From positions 310,001-374,000 of the forward strand of contig NZ_JACHJB010000001.1 in NCBI RefSeq assembly GCF_014207745.1: a stretch of 64,000 nt of DNA. Direction: 5' to 3'. Below the pieces are notes generated by a model. The model did not search any database, was not told the DNA's origin, and saw nothing but the letters and a program-made list of their open reading frames with translations. Origin of the DNA: Nonomuraea muscovyensis. GTDB taxonomy: Bacteria > Actinomycetota > Actinomycetes > Streptosporangiales > Streptosporangiaceae. Both the position numbers and the translations under genes were made by a program. This document shows positions 27,318 through 35,782 of the stretch, piece by piece (positions within the stretch are counted from its first letter, which is position 1; the number at the start of each line of letters is the position of its first letter).

Positions 27318-28289
27318 ATGCCCCGACTCGAACCGGCCGGCGGCCCCACCATGTACTTCGTCGGCGTCACCACCGGCTCGTCCTCGATCATGAAGGTCTT
27401 CCCGAAGTGGGCGGCCGAGCTGGGCCTGGACGCCGCCATCCGCGGCGTCGACCTGCCGCTCGACGACGCGGCGGACGGCTACCGGTCCGTCGTGTCCTTC
27501 ATCAAGGACGACCCGCACTCGCTCGGCGCCCTCGTCACCACCCACAAGCTGAACCTCTACAAGGCGGCCAGGGACCTGTTCGACGGCGTCGGGGAGGACA
27601 CCGCGCTGCTGGAGGAGGTCAGCAGCATCTCCAAGCGGGGCGCCGAGCTGTGGGGCCACGCCATGGACCCGGTGACCTCGGGCCTGTCGCTGGAGGCGAT
27701 CGTGCCGGACGGCCACTGGGCGGGCGGCGGCGAGCTGCTCCTGCTGGGGGCCGGCGGTTCCTCGCTGGCGCTCACGCTCTACCTGCACCGGCGCCGGGCG
27801 CGCGGCCTCGACGTGCCGTCGAGGATCGTCGTCACCAACCGGCGGCCGCACCGCCTGGAGGAGATGCGCGCCGTGCACGCCCGGCTCGGCACCTCGCTGA
27901 ACGTCGAGTACGTCCACGCGCCCCGGCCCGAGCTCAACGACGAGCAGGTCGCCGCCCTGGCGCCGGGGTCGATGGTGGTCAACGCGACCGGGCTCGGCAA
28001 GGACCGGCCCGGCTCCCCGCTGACCGGCGCGGCCGTCCTGCCCGAGGGCGGCCTGGTCTGGGACTTCAACTACCGCGGCGACCTGCTCTTCCTCGACCAG
28101 GCCAGGGCCCAGGTCGCGGCCCGGGGGCTGCGGGTCGAGGACGGCTGGACGTACTTCATCCACGGCTGGACCCGCGTCATCGCCGAGGTCTTCCACATCG
28201 ACATCCCCACCAGCGGGCCCGCCTTCGACCGGCTCGCCCGCATCGCGCGGTCCACGACGGCGCGGTCCGCAACCCAGAAAGGTGCCTGA
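27318..28289 (+). CDS. Shikimate dehydrogenase-like oxidoreductase of unknown substrate
   Basis: A 323-residue protein with the shikimate-dehydrogenase layout: an N-terminal substrate domain with LGALVTTHKLNLYKA (equivalent of the catalytic-lysine motif N-V-T-x-P-x-K), then a Rossmann domain (LLLGAGGSSLALTLYL, VVTNRRPHRLEEM, VVNATGLGKDRPGSP). The N-terminal motif reads GVTTGSSSIMKVFPKWA in place of the usual HSxSPxxHN. The shikimate-binding serines are therefore only partly recognisable, and I expect another polyhydroxy acid as substrate. GGAGAGGGAG (27301-27310) fixes the start. Confidence 0.75.
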   Translation: MPRLEPAGGPTMYFVGVTTGSSSIMKVFPKWAAELGLDAAIRGVDLPLDDAADGYRSVVSFIKDDPHSLGALVTTHKLNLYKAARDLFDGVGEDTALLEEVSSISKRGAELWGHAMDPVTSGLSLEAIVPDGHWAGGGELLLLGAGGSSLALTLYLHRRRARGLDVPSRIVVTNRRPHRLEEMRAVHARLGTSLNVEYVHAPRPELNDEQVAALAPGSMVVNATGLGKDRPGSPLTGAAVLPEGGLVWDFNYRGDLLFLDQARAQVAARGLRVEDGWTYFIHGWTRVIAEVFHIDIPTSGPAFDRLARIARSTTARSATQKGA

Positions 28290-28290
28290 C

Positions 28291-28878
28291 ATGATGACCC
28301 CGACCACCACCGTTCCCGCGACCGTGACGGCCTTCGACCTCGTCAGCGGCCTGTCGGCCCAGCGGCCCACGTTGAGGCGCCGCCTGTCGGCGATGGCCGC
28401 CATGTACGCCGACGTCGAGGCGGCCAGGGCCCAGGTGGAGCGGGACGACGTGCTCGTCTACGAGTTCTACGACATGGGCGTGCCGGAGACCTCGGGCGAT
28501 GTCGCGTACGGCACGAGCATCACCTACCCCGGCAAGGTGGGCGACGAGTACCACATGACCAAGGGGCACTTCCACAGCGTCCTCGACACGGGCGAGATCT
28601 ACTTCTGCCTGCGCGGCACCGGCTACATGCTCATGGAGAACCCCGAGGGCGACTGGCAGGCGGCCGAGTTCGGGCCGGGCCAGGCGGTCTACGTGCCGCG
28701 CCGGTACGCCCACCGCAGCATCAACACCAGCGCGACCGAGCCGCTGGTCACCTTCTTCGCCTTCCCGGGGCACGCCGGCCACGACTACGGCACGATCGAG
28801 ACCAGAGGGTTCCGCAAGCTGTGCGTCGAACGCGACGGCGAGCCGGTGTTCGTCGACAACCCCAAGTGGGCGGGCTGA
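28291..28878 (+). CDS. Cupin-type glucose-6-phosphate isomerase (cPGI family)
   Basis: A 195-residue single-domain cupin. The core TYPGKVGDEYHMTKGHFH, DTGEIYFCLRGTG and YVPRRYAHRSINT carries the metal ligands (two His and a Glu in motif 1, a His in motif 2) of the archaeal-type phosphoglucose isomerases, which are unrelated to the ordinary PGI. In this cluster it would interconvert the ketose and aldose phosphate produced by the kinase. It follows the shikimate-dehydrogenase-like gene by one base; ATG 28291 or 28294 could be used. Confidence 0.85.
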   Translation: MMTPTTTVPATVTAFDLVSGLSAQRPTLRRRLSAMAAMYADVEAARAQVERDDVLVYEFYDMGVPETSGDVAYGTSITYPGKVGDEYHMTKGHFHSVLDTGEIYFCLRGTGYMLMENPEGDWQAAEFGPGQAVYVPRRYAHRSINTSATEPLVTFFAFPGHAGHDYGTIETRGFRKLCVERDGEPVFVDNPKWAG

Positions 28879-28879
28879 C

Positions 28880-29854
28880 GTGTCCGCGCCGGCCGTCGAC
28901 GCTCCCGTGACCGCGCCGCGCCCCCGTCGCGGGCGCGTCGCGGTGACGCCCCGCTCCCTGTCTGCTGCGGGCCATCCCGCCCTGTCGCGGCTGCGCGAGG
29001 CCGGGTACGAGGTCGTGTACCCGGCCCCGGGCCGCACGCCCACGCCCGCCGAGTTGCTCGCGGTGCTGCCCGGCTGCGTGGGCTATCTCGCCGGGGTGGA
29101 GCCCGTCACCGGCGAGCTGCTGCGCGCCTGTCCTGGCCTGCGGGTCATCGCCCGCAACGGCGTGGGCGTGGACTCCATCGACCTGGACGCGGTCCGCGAG
29201 CTGGGCATCGAGCTGCGGGTGGCGGCCGGCGCCAACGCCCAGGGCGTCGCCGAGCTGACCATCGCGCTGACGCTGGCCGCCTTCCGGCAGATCCCCTGGT
29301 CGGACGCCCGGCTCAAGCAGGGCGAGTGGCGCCGCCGGCGCGGCGCCGAGGTGGCGGGCCGGACGCTGGGTGTCGTGGGTCTCGGGCAGATCGGGCGCCG
29401 GGTCGCCGGGCTGGCGATCGGCCTCGGCATGCGCGTCATCGGGTACGACGCCCAGCCCGGCCTCACCCTCCGCCTCGGCGACCGGTTCCGGTCCGGCTCC
29501 CTGGCGGAGGTCGCCGCGGGGGCCGACGCCATCACGCTGCACGTCCCGCCGTCACCCGAGCCGCTGGTGAACGACGCGCTGCTGCGGCTGACGCGGCCCG
29601 GCACGGTGCTGGTGAACACCGCCCGGGCCGAGCTGGTGGACGAGCAGGCGGTGGTGAAGGCGCTGCAGGAGGAGCGGCTGTCGGCGTACGCCACCGACGT
29701 CTTCCCCACGGAGCCTCCGGCCGACCTGCGCCTGGTCCGGCACGACCGGGTGATCGCCACCCCGCACGTCGGCGGGTTCACCGAGGAGAGCGTCGAGCGG
29801 GCCACCACGGCGGCGGTGGATAACATACTGAGAGTTCTTGCATGTGGTGACTGA
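28880..29854 (+). CDS. D-isomer 2-hydroxyacid dehydrogenase (SerA/phosphoglycerate dehydrogenase-like)
   Basis: A 324-residue NAD-dependent dehydrogenase, GTG start, one base after the cupin isomerase. Cofactor motif VVGLGQIGRRVAG, catalytic Arg in NTARAELVDEQAV, the Asp/Glu region ATDVFPTEPP and the His in ATPHVGGFTEES are all in order. The short form without an ACT domain suggests a catabolic role (glycerate, phosphoglycerate or another 2-hydroxyacid), not serine synthesis. It is the last enzyme gene before the regulator. Confidence 0.88.
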   Translation: MSAPAVDAPVTAPRPRRGRVAVTPRSLSAAGHPALSRLREAGYEVVYPAPGRTPTPAELLAVLPGCVGYLAGVEPVTGELLRACPGLRVIARNGVGVDSIDLDAVRELGIELRVAAGANAQGVAELTIALTLAAFRQIPWSDARLKQGEWRRRRGAEVAGRTLGVVGLGQIGRRVAGLAIGLGMRVIGYDAQPGLTLRLGDRFRSGSLAEVAAGADAITLHVPPSPEPLVNDALLRLTRPGTVLVNTARAELVDEQAVVKALQEERLSAYATDVFPTEPPADLRLVRHDRVIATPHVGGFTEESVERATTAAVDNILRVLACGD

Positions 29855-29870
29855 CGACGCGAGGGTGACG

Positions 29871-30791
29871 ATGGCCGAGCCTGTGCAAGATCCGACCGCG
29901 CTCTTGCACCGGATCGCCGGCAAACTGCCCTACCTGCCGCGGGCGCTGCGGGCCATCGGCGAGCACATACTCAACGATCCCGGCGCCGTGCAGACCATGT
30001 CCATCACCCAGGTGGCGATGGCCTGCGACGTGGCCGAGTCGTCCGTCTCCCGTTTCGTCCGCGAGGTGGGCCTCGACAGCTACCAGAGCCTGCGCCTGGC
30101 GCTGGCCGAGGCCTCCTTCGTCACCCGCGCCCAGGACCGCAAGGGCGTGGCGGAGCCCGAGAGCGGGGTCTACGACGGCATCGCCCGCGACGACCCCATC
30201 GAGGCGATCGTCGGCAAGATCGAGCGCAGCAGCCAGCGGGCGATCCGGCAGACGGCCCAGCGGCAGAACGTCACGGCCGTCGAGTCGGCCGTGTCGCTGA
30301 TCGAGGCGGCCAACACGATCGTCTTCTGCTGCATGGGGTCCTCCAGCATCGCGGCGGAGGAGGGCGTCATGCGCTTCACCCGGGCGGGCAAGAAGTGCAT
30401 GCTGTTCCGCGACCAGAGCGTCCAGGTGATGCTCGCGTCCGTCCTGCGGGCCGACGACCTGCTCATCGGCATCAGCCACTCCGGGCAGTCGGCGCCGATC
30501 ATCCAGTCGCTGCGGCTGGCCCGCGAGCACGGCGCCCGGACGATCGGGATCACCTCCGCCGAGGGAGCGCCGATCACCGACCACTGCGACGTCAGCCTCT
30601 ACACCTCCAACGTGCCCACCGGCGGCGCCCACTACGGCGAGGCCGTGACCGCCAAGTGGGGGCAGCTCCTCGTGATCGACGTGCTCTACGCGGCCTACGC
30701 GGCACGCCATTTCGACGAGACGCTCACCCACCTGGAGGAGACCTACCAGGTGGCGATCCGCCAGTCGCGCGTGGACGCCCCGCCGTCCTGA
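29871..30791 (+). CDS. MurR/RpiR family transcriptional regulator
   Basis: A 306-residue regulator with an N-terminal HTH_6 domain (MSITQVAMACDVAESSVSRFVREVGL) and a C-terminal SIS phosphosugar-binding domain (FCCMGSSSIAAEEG, IGISHSGQSAPIIQSL, GITSAEGAPITDHCD). RpiR proteins sense phosphosugars, which fits a cluster with a kinase and an isomerase. It closes the 17-kb cluster and is the natural candidate to bind the two CGAAGAAATTTC boxes. I use ATG 29871; the frame opens at 29838. Confidence 0.9.
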   Translation: MAEPVQDPTALLHRIAGKLPYLPRALRAIGEHILNDPGAVQTMSITQVAMACDVAESSVSRFVREVGLDSYQSLRLALAEASFVTRAQDRKGVAEPESGVYDGIARDDPIEAIVGKIERSSQRAIRQTAQRQNVTAVESAVSLIEAANTIVFCCMGSSSIAAEEGVMRFTRAGKKCMLFRDQSVQVMLASVLRADDLLIGISHSGQSAPIIQSLRLAREHGARTIGITSAEGAPITDHCDVSLYTSNVPTGGAHYGEAVTAKWGQLLVIDVLYAAYAARHFDETLTHLEETYQVAIRQSRVDAPPS

Positions 30792-30855
30792 CCACGACGC
30801 CCCGGCGTCCCGCGGGTGCCGGCACGCACGTACCTTCGTCACGCCCGGCCCGCCG

Positions 30856-32391
30856 TCAGGTGCCGGGCCCGCGGGCGGTCCAGCCGGCCGACAGGGCGGC
30901 GAGCGAGGCGAGAGCGGCCAGTGCGGCGGTCGCGCCCGCCGGGCCGGCGTCGAACAGGCGGCCCACCGCCAGCCCGCCGGCGAACGCCACCATGCCCGAC
31001 ACGAAGTTGATCACGCCGAAGTAGGCGCCGGACCGGCCGGGCGGCGCGTGCCGGACGGTCCGCTGGAAGATCGACGGCTCCAGCAGGCCCACCGCCAGCC
31101 CGCCGCACACCGCCGCGGCCGCCAGCCCGCCCACGTCCGCGCCGGCCGAGCCGGTGGACGGGATCAGCAGCGCGTACCCGGCCGCGGAGCAGAGCAGCCC
31201 GGCGGGGATGGCCCAGCGGCGCTCGGCCCGGCGCCGGGCCGCGACCAGGGGCTGGACGGCGGCGGCCACCAGGGCGGCCGCGCACAGGTAGAGGGTGGTG
31301 TGCTCCTCGCCGATCCCCCTGAGCGGGACGACCGTCACGGGCTGCGTGACGAGCAGCGTGCTGGGCGCCGTCACCAGCGAGAACCGGACGAACGCCCGGT
31401 CCCGCAGCACCGCCGCCACTCCCCCGGCCACCCCGCCCGCCGCCTGCGCGGCCCGGGACCGCAGCCGGACGGCGCCCCTCCTGGTGACGGCCCTCCTGAT
31501 GGCACCCCTCCCCGAGACGGGCGTCCCCGAGACGGGCGTTCCCGAGACGGGCGTTCCCGAGACGGGCGTTCCCGAGACGGGCGTTCCCGAGACGGGCGTT
31601 CCCGAGACGGGCGTTCCCGAGACGGGCGTTCCCGAGACGGGCGTTCCCGAGACGGGCGTTCCGGTCGCGGGCACCTGGAGGCGGTGCAGGAGCGCGAACA
31701 GGACCGCGGCGGCGATCCACGCGACCGCCGCGACGCCCGCCAGGACCCCGAAGCCGCCCTCCGGCCCGGCCGCCCCCGGCAGCCCGCCGCCCAGCCCGAT
31801 CAGCTCGCCCGAGCCGACCGGTTCGTCCGACCCGGCCGGGGCGGACGGGCTGAGGAGGCCGCCGAGGGCTCCCGCCGTCAGCAGCAGTCCGATCGGCGGG
31901 CCCGCCACGGCCGCGAGCTGCCCGGTCACCGTGTACGCCGCGAACGCCCGGGAGCGGGTCACCGGCGCGACCCCGGCCAGCAGTGACCGGTTCGCCGGAT
32001 GGAACAGCGCCCCGCCCGCCCCGAGCAGCACGGCCGAGACCAGCAGCCCCGCCACCCCCTCGGCGGCCCCCAGCAGCGCGAACCCCGCCGCCCGCAGCAC
32101 GCACGCCAGCAGCCCGGCCGGAGCCGGCCCGATCAGGTCGGTGAGGGCCCCGACCGGCAGGTACAGCCCGTACTGCACCACGAGCCGCACCCCGAGCACC
32201 AGCCCGATGGTCCCCGCGAGCAGTCCCAGGTCGAAGCGCAGGTGCGCCACCACGTGCGCCATCGCCGCGTGGAACCCGAGCGCCGCGGTGAGCTGGACCC
32301 CCACCAGCACCGCGACCACCCGCCGGTCGGCGGCGGCCTCCCGCTCGCGGGCCGCGGGCCTACCGGCGTGGGAGCGGCGGGTGCGCACCAC
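30856..32391 (-). CDS. MFS transporter with an extended GTPVS-repeat loop
   Basis: A 511-residue major facilitator with about twelve helices. Family marks include GLYLPVGALTDLIG (loop 2-3) and FHPANRSLLAGV. Between helices 6 and 7, the long cytoplasmic loop contains ten exact copies of GTPVS, a flexible linker not normally present. It starts at GTG 32391, three bases after the beta-lactamase stop, so the two genes form one operon. The cargo is unknown; a drug or metabolite exporter is plausible next to a beta-lactamase. Confidence 0.82.
   Translation of the reverse strand: MVRTRRSHAGRPAAREREAAADRRVVAVLVGVQLTAALGFHAAMAHVVAHLRFDLGLLAGTIGLVLGVRLVVQYGLYLPVGALTDLIGPAPAGLLACVLRAAGFALLGAAEGVAGLLVSAVLLGAGGALFHPANRSLLAGVAPVTRSRAFAAYTVTGQLAAVAGPPIGLLLTAGALGGLLSPSAPAGSDEPVGSGELIGLGGGLPGAAGPEGGFGVLAGVAAVAWIAAAVLFALLHRLQVPATGTPVSGTPVSGTPVSGTPVSGTPVSGTPVSGTPVSGTPVSGTPVSGTPVSGRGAIRRAVTRRGAVRLRSRAAQAAGGVAGGVAAVLRDRAFVRFSLVTAPSTLLVTQPVTVVPLRGIGEEHTTLYLCAAALVAAAVQPLVAARRRAERRWAIPAGLLCSAAGYALLIPSTGSAGADVGGLAAAAVCGGLAVGLLEPSIFQRTVRHAPPGRSGAYFGVINFVSGMVAFAGGLAVGRLFDAGPAGATAALAALASLAALSAGWTARGPGT
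31514..31663 (-). repeat. Ten tandem copies of a 15-bp coding repeat in the MFS gene
   Basis: GAGACGGGCGTTCCC (plus-strand reading) is repeated ten times with almost no variation, encoding (GTPVS)10 on the minus strand. The near identity at DNA level points to recent expansion by slippage, and copy number probably differs between strains. Confidence 0.95.
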
Positions 32392-32394
32392 GGG

Positions 32395-33375
32395 TCAGGA
32401 GGTCCTGCCCAGCCCGCGCACCAGCAGGGACGTGGCCTTGGCGATGGTGCCGTTGTCGACCTCGGCGTCCGCGGTGTCACGCCGGACGTAGACGGCGATG
32501 ATCACCGGTGCGCCGGACGGCGGCCAGGCGATCGCGATGTCGCTGGCGGTGCCGTACACGCCGCCGGTCCCCGTCTTGTCGCCGACGACCCAGTCCTTCG
32601 GCAGGCCCGCGCTGATGCGCTCGCCACCGGTGGTGTTGTCCTTCAGCCAGCCGATCAGCCGGCGCCGGTCCTCGGGGACGAGGGCCTTGCCCACGGTCAG
32701 CCTCTGCAGGTCGCGGGCCATGAACGCGGGCATGATGGTGTCGCGCTTCTCACCCGGCTTCCAGTCGTTGAGCTGGGGCTCGTAGCGGTCCAGCCGGCCG
32801 ACCGGGTCACCGAGCGAGCGGTAGTAGCGGGTCATCCCGGGCGGGCCGCCGATCTGCTTGAGCAGCACGTTGGCGGCCGTGTTGTCGCTGGTGGTGATGG
32901 TCGCGTGGCAGAGCCGCTCAGGGGTCAGCCCGTTCGCGATGTTCTCCTTGAGGCCGGTGACCGGGGAGTGCGTCACGACGTCGGACTCCTTCCACTTCAG
33001 GGTCCGCTCCATCAGGCCGGGGTCGGTGGTGCGGGCCTTGTGCAGCACGGCGCCGCACAGGATCGCCTTGAAGCTGGAGTTGCTGGGGAAGCGCTCGTGG
33101 GCGCGGTTGCCGACGGTCTTGCCGGTGCCCGTGTCGATCGCGTACGCGCCGACGCGGCCCTGGTAGGCGGCCTCCAGCTTCCGGAACTCCGCGCGGAGGT
33201 CGAACTTCGCGGCGGGCGCGGCCGTCGCGGCGGCGGCGTGACGGGCCACACCGGCCACACCGGCTGTGGCCGGCGTGGCGGTCCAGGCGGCTCCGGCGAT
33301 CGTGGTGGAGATCGCCAGTGCGGAGACTCCCAGCTTCCTGCTGATGCTCCGGGTCCTACGGGGGTGGTGCTGCAT
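32395..33375 (-). CDS. bla: Class A beta-lactamase
   Basis: A 326-residue exported serine beta-lactamase. All catalytic motifs are visible: Ser100-x-x-Lys103 in SNSSFKAI (Ser70 box), SDN in TTSDNTAANVLL, the Glu166 region as EPQLN, and KTG in VGDKTGTGG. The signal peptide follows MQHHPRRTRSISRKLG and ends near ATPATA. I start at ATG 33375 because GGGAG lies five bases before it; two upstream ATGs lack such a site. It leads an operon with the MFS gene. Streptosporangiales often carry such enzymes chromosomally. Confidence 0.93.
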   Translation of the reverse strand: MQHHPRRTRSISRKLGVSALAISTTIAGAAWTATPATAGVAGVARHAAAATAAPAAKFDLRAEFRKLEAAYQGRVGAYAIDTGTGKTVGNRAHERFPSNSSFKAILCGAVLHKARTTDPGLMERTLKWKESDVVTHSPVTGLKENIANGLTPERLCHATITTSDNTAANVLLKQIGGPPGMTRYYRSLGDPVGRLDRYEPQLNDWKPGEKRDTIMPAFMARDLQRLTVGKALVPEDRRRLIGWLKDNTTGGERISAGLPKDWVVGDKTGTGGVYGTASDIAIAWPPSGAPVIIAVYVRRDTADAEVDNGTIAKATSLLVRGLGRTS

Positions 33376-33478
33376 TCCGGACTCCCTGTTCGCACTCATG
33401 GTGGGCAACGGGAGACGAGAAGATCAGAGAGCTCCGCGTGGTGTCCAATATTGATATCGGGCTCCGAATGATACCGGC

Positions 33479-34090
33479 TCACGTATGTATGCAGGTCAGG
33501 GCGCCCGCCCGGGCGGCGGCGAGGGCGACACGGACCGCCTGGTCGGCCGTCGCCGCGTCCACGGGCTCGGCCGTCATGAGCAGCCGGAAGTAGATCGGCG
33601 CGGCGAGCGTCCTGAGCAGCTCGCCGGGGTCGGTGCCGGCGGGCAGCTCGCCCCGCTCGACCGCACGGGTCACGACCGGGCGGGCCCGCCGGAGCCGGTC
33701 GCCGAAGACCTGCTGGCGCGCCTCGGCGATCTCCGGGAGCCCGGCCCCGCCGGAGAACATCGCCGCGAGCAGCGCCGGCCCGCTCCCGCCCGTCACCATG
33801 GCCACCAGGGAGCGGGCCAGCGCCCGCAGGTCGCCCTCGACGGAGCCGGTGTCGGGGACGGGGACGTCGGCCGCGGCCTGCCCCGCCAGGGCGTCCACGA
33901 CGAGGCTCTCGCGGTCCTTCCAGCGCCGGTAGACCGTCGTCTTGTGCACCCCGGCACGTGCGGCGACGGCCTCGACGGTCAGCGCGGCGTATCCGTTGTC
34001 CACCAGCTCGGCGAGCGTGGCGGCGTGGACCGCGGCGCGCACCTTCGCGCCACGGCCCACCGGCCGGTCGGGAGGGGAGGCGGACTCCAT
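33479..34090 (-). CDS. TetR family transcriptional repressor
   Basis: A 203-residue repressor. The HTH is LTVEAVAARAGVHKTTVYRRW, followed by a helical ligand domain of the TetR_C class. The start at 34090 directly abuts an operator half-site and uses GGAG inside that operator as its ribosome site; the longer frame to 34147 would run through both operators. It is divergent from an SDR gene, and two copies of the same palindrome occupy the shared spacer, so it should repress itself and the SDR gene. Confidence 0.92.
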   Translation of the reverse strand: MESASPPDRPVGRGAKVRAAVHAATLAELVDNGYAALTVEAVAARAGVHKTTVYRRWKDRESLVVDALAGQAAADVPVPDTGSVEGDLRALARSLVAMVTGGSGPALLAAMFSGGAGLPEIAEARQQVFGDRLRRARPVVTRAVERGELPAGTDPGELLRTLAAPIYFRLLMTAEPVDAATADQAVRVALAAARAGALTCIHT

Positions 34091-34110
34091 TGCAACTCCA
34101 AGTTGCGATA
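34091..34110 (-). promoter_or_regulatory. TetR operator, proximal to the repressor gene
   Basis: TGCAACT-CCA-AGTTGCGATA: an inverted repeat (GCAACT/AGTTGC) sharing half-sites with the second operator. It touches the repressor start codon. Confidence 0.8.
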
Positions 34111-34134
34111 TCGGCGGATCGGATGCCACGATCG

Positions 34135-34157
34135 TATCGCAACTCAAAGTTGCGATA
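34135..34157 (+). promoter_or_regulatory. TetR operator, proximal to the SDR gene
   Basis: Perfect 10-bp half-sites, TATCGCAACT and AGTTGCGATA, separated by CAA. It lies 23 bases before the SDR start codon, overlapping the expected promoter. Confidence 0.85.
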
Positions 34158-34179
34158 GGACCTCTCGAAAGGCACCGCC

Positions 34180-35118
34180 ATGCGTTCCTGGACCTTCGAT
34201 GCCATCCCCGACCAGTCGGGCCGGCTGGCGGTCGTGACCGGCGCCAACAGCGGCATCGGCTACGTGACCGCCCGCGAGCTGGCCCGCCGCGGCGCCCACG
34301 TGGTGCTGGCCTGCCGCAGCGCCGAACGCGGCCGGGCGGCGCTGGCCCGCCTCCGCGCCGAGGCGCCCGGCGCCCGGGCCGAGCTGCGCCCGCTGGACCT
34401 CGCCGCCCTGGCGTCGATCAGGGACTTCGCCGCCGGGTGGGACCACGACCGGCTCGACCTGCTGGTGAACAACGCCGGTGTCGCGATGGTGCCCTTCGCG
34501 CGGACCGCCGACGGGTTCGAGTCACACTTCGGCGTCAACCACCTGGGCACGTTCGCGCTGACCGGCCTGCTGCTGCCCGCCCTGGCGGCGGCGCCGGCGG
34601 CAAGGGTGGTGACCGTCAGCAGCGAGGGACAGCGGTTCGCCCGGTTCGACGTGGACCGGCTCGGCGCCGAACGGCGCTACAGCGCGCCGTTCGCGTACGT
34701 GGCCTCCAAGCGGGCCAACCTGTACTTCGCCGCGGAGCTGCACCGCCGGGCCGCGGCAGCGGGGCTGGCGCTGCGCAGCCTGGCCGTGGCACCCGGGCTC
34801 ACCCGCACCAACGTGCTCACCGGCGGCGCCAACGCGGCCCGCGGGCGGCTCTACCGGTCGGCCACGGCACTGCTGGTGCGCCTCGCCTTCCGGCCGGTCG
34901 CCGAAGGCGCCAGGACGTCCCTGTACGCCGCGACGGCGGACGAGGCGCCGGGCGGCGGCTACGTGGCCCCCGACGGGTTCCTGGAGCTACGGGGCGAGCC
35001 CACGACCCGGCACCGGCCCCGCGCCCTGTCCGACGTCGCCACCGCCCGGCGGCTGTGGGAGCTGTCGGAGGAGCTGACCGGCGTCAGCCATCCGCTGCCG
35101 GCCGCTCACCGCCGGTGA
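34180..35118 (+). CDS. SDR family oxidoreductase (retinol-dehydrogenase-like) under TetR control
   Basis: A 312-residue SDR of the wider RDH/WWOX-like type: TGANSGIG cofactor motif, NNAGVAMVPF, HLGTFALTGLLLPAL, VSSEGQRF and the catalytic YVASK. GAAAGG precedes ATG 34180. Two operator palindromes upstream make it the target of the divergent TetR protein, so it is probably induced by a lipophilic or aromatic compound. Its last 35 bases overlap the end of the convergent regulator gene. Confidence 0.9.
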   Translation: MRSWTFDAIPDQSGRLAVVTGANSGIGYVTARELARRGAHVVLACRSAERGRAALARLRAEAPGARAELRPLDLAALASIRDFAAGWDHDRLDLLVNNAGVAMVPFARTADGFESHFGVNHLGTFALTGLLLPALAAAPAARVVTVSSEGQRFARFDVDRLGAERRYSAPFAYVASKRANLYFAAELHRRAAAAGLALRSLAVAPGLTRTNVLTGGANAARGRLYRSATALLVRLAFRPVAEGARTSLYAATADEAPGGGYVAPDGFLELRGEPTTRHRPRALSDVATARRLWELSEELTGVSHPLPAAHRR

Positions 35119-35707
35119 GGCCCACCGGGAGGACGTCGAAGTGGACGACCACGTGCCCCAGCGAAGGATCCGGCTCGCCGCGCGACTCCCCGTCCCGCTG
35201 GTCGGCCATGGCCCGGTAGCGCTCCAGCACCTCGAAGACCTCGTCGCGCATCCGCGCCGTCTCCCCCGCCGTGAGCCGCAGCGAGCGGCGGCCCAGCCCG
35301 CTGGCCCGCACCCACTCCTCGGGCGTCGCCGCCTCCTCCTCCCGCCACCGCGCCAGCTCCGCGCCGCGCCGCCGGACGAGGTCGTCGAGGAGGGCTTCGA
35401 GGGCGTTCGCCGTCTCCTCGTCGCCGGGCGGGGCCTCGCCGTAGGAGAAGCCGCCCGGCGTGATCCGCCAGTACTTCTCCTTGCCCCTGCCCAGCTCCGG
35501 CGCCTCCTCGATCATCCCGTGCCTGGCCAGCTCCCTCAGGTGGTAGCTGGTCGCCCCGGTGTTCTGGCCGAGCAGGCCCGCCAGCCGGGTGGCCGTGGAG
35601 GGGCCGTGCTCGTCGAGCAGCTCGTACAGGCTCAGGCGCAGGGGATGGGCGAACGACTTCAGCGCGTTCGGGTCGAGAGTGCGCGCGGAAAAGGGCTTGC
35701 TCGACAT
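35084..35707 (-). CDS. Winged-helix (ArsR-like) transcriptional regulator
   Basis: A 207-residue regulator. Residues 10-90 form a winged helix typical of HTH_20/ArsR-like proteins (LKSFAHPLRLSLYELL, STATRLAGLLGQNTGATSYH, RGKEKYWRITPGG). The rest is helical and probably binds a ligand or dimerises. I use ATG 35707 (MSSKPF); the frame opens at GTG 35719. It is divergent from an MFS exporter gene and likely controls it. This regulator-plus-exporter pair is common in actinomycetes. Confidence 0.88.
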   Translation of the reverse strand: MSSKPFSARTLDPNALKSFAHPLRLSLYELLDEHGPSTATRLAGLLGQNTGATSYHLRELARHGMIEEAPELGRGKEKYWRITPGGFSYGEAPPGDEETANALEALLDDLVRRRGAELARWREEEAATPEEWVRASGLGRRSLRLTAGETARMRDEVFEVLERYRAMADQRDGESRGEPDPSLGHVVVHFDVLPVGLTGGERPAADG

Positions 35708-35710
35708 AGC

Positions 35711-35746
35711 TGTGCACACCTATCTTTGCAAAGGAATCTATGCACA
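35711..35746. promoter_or_regulatory. Nested palindromes between the regulator and MFS genes
   Basis: A central CTTTGCAAAG palindrome (35724-35733) is flanked by TGTGCA (35711-35716) and TGCACA (35741-35746), which are themselves inverted copies. The arrangement is symmetric and unusually AT-rich for the window, as expected for the operator and promoter region of a divergent pair. Confidence 0.55.
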
Positions 35747-35782
35747 TCTTTCCTTACATATCCTAGCGAGAGGGCGGCGCAC

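Noticed and set aside
31514..31663. Regular repeats suggesting a CRISPR array
   Set aside because: Units are 15 bp with no spacers and encode GTPVS in frame inside a transporter gene; no cas genes are nearby.
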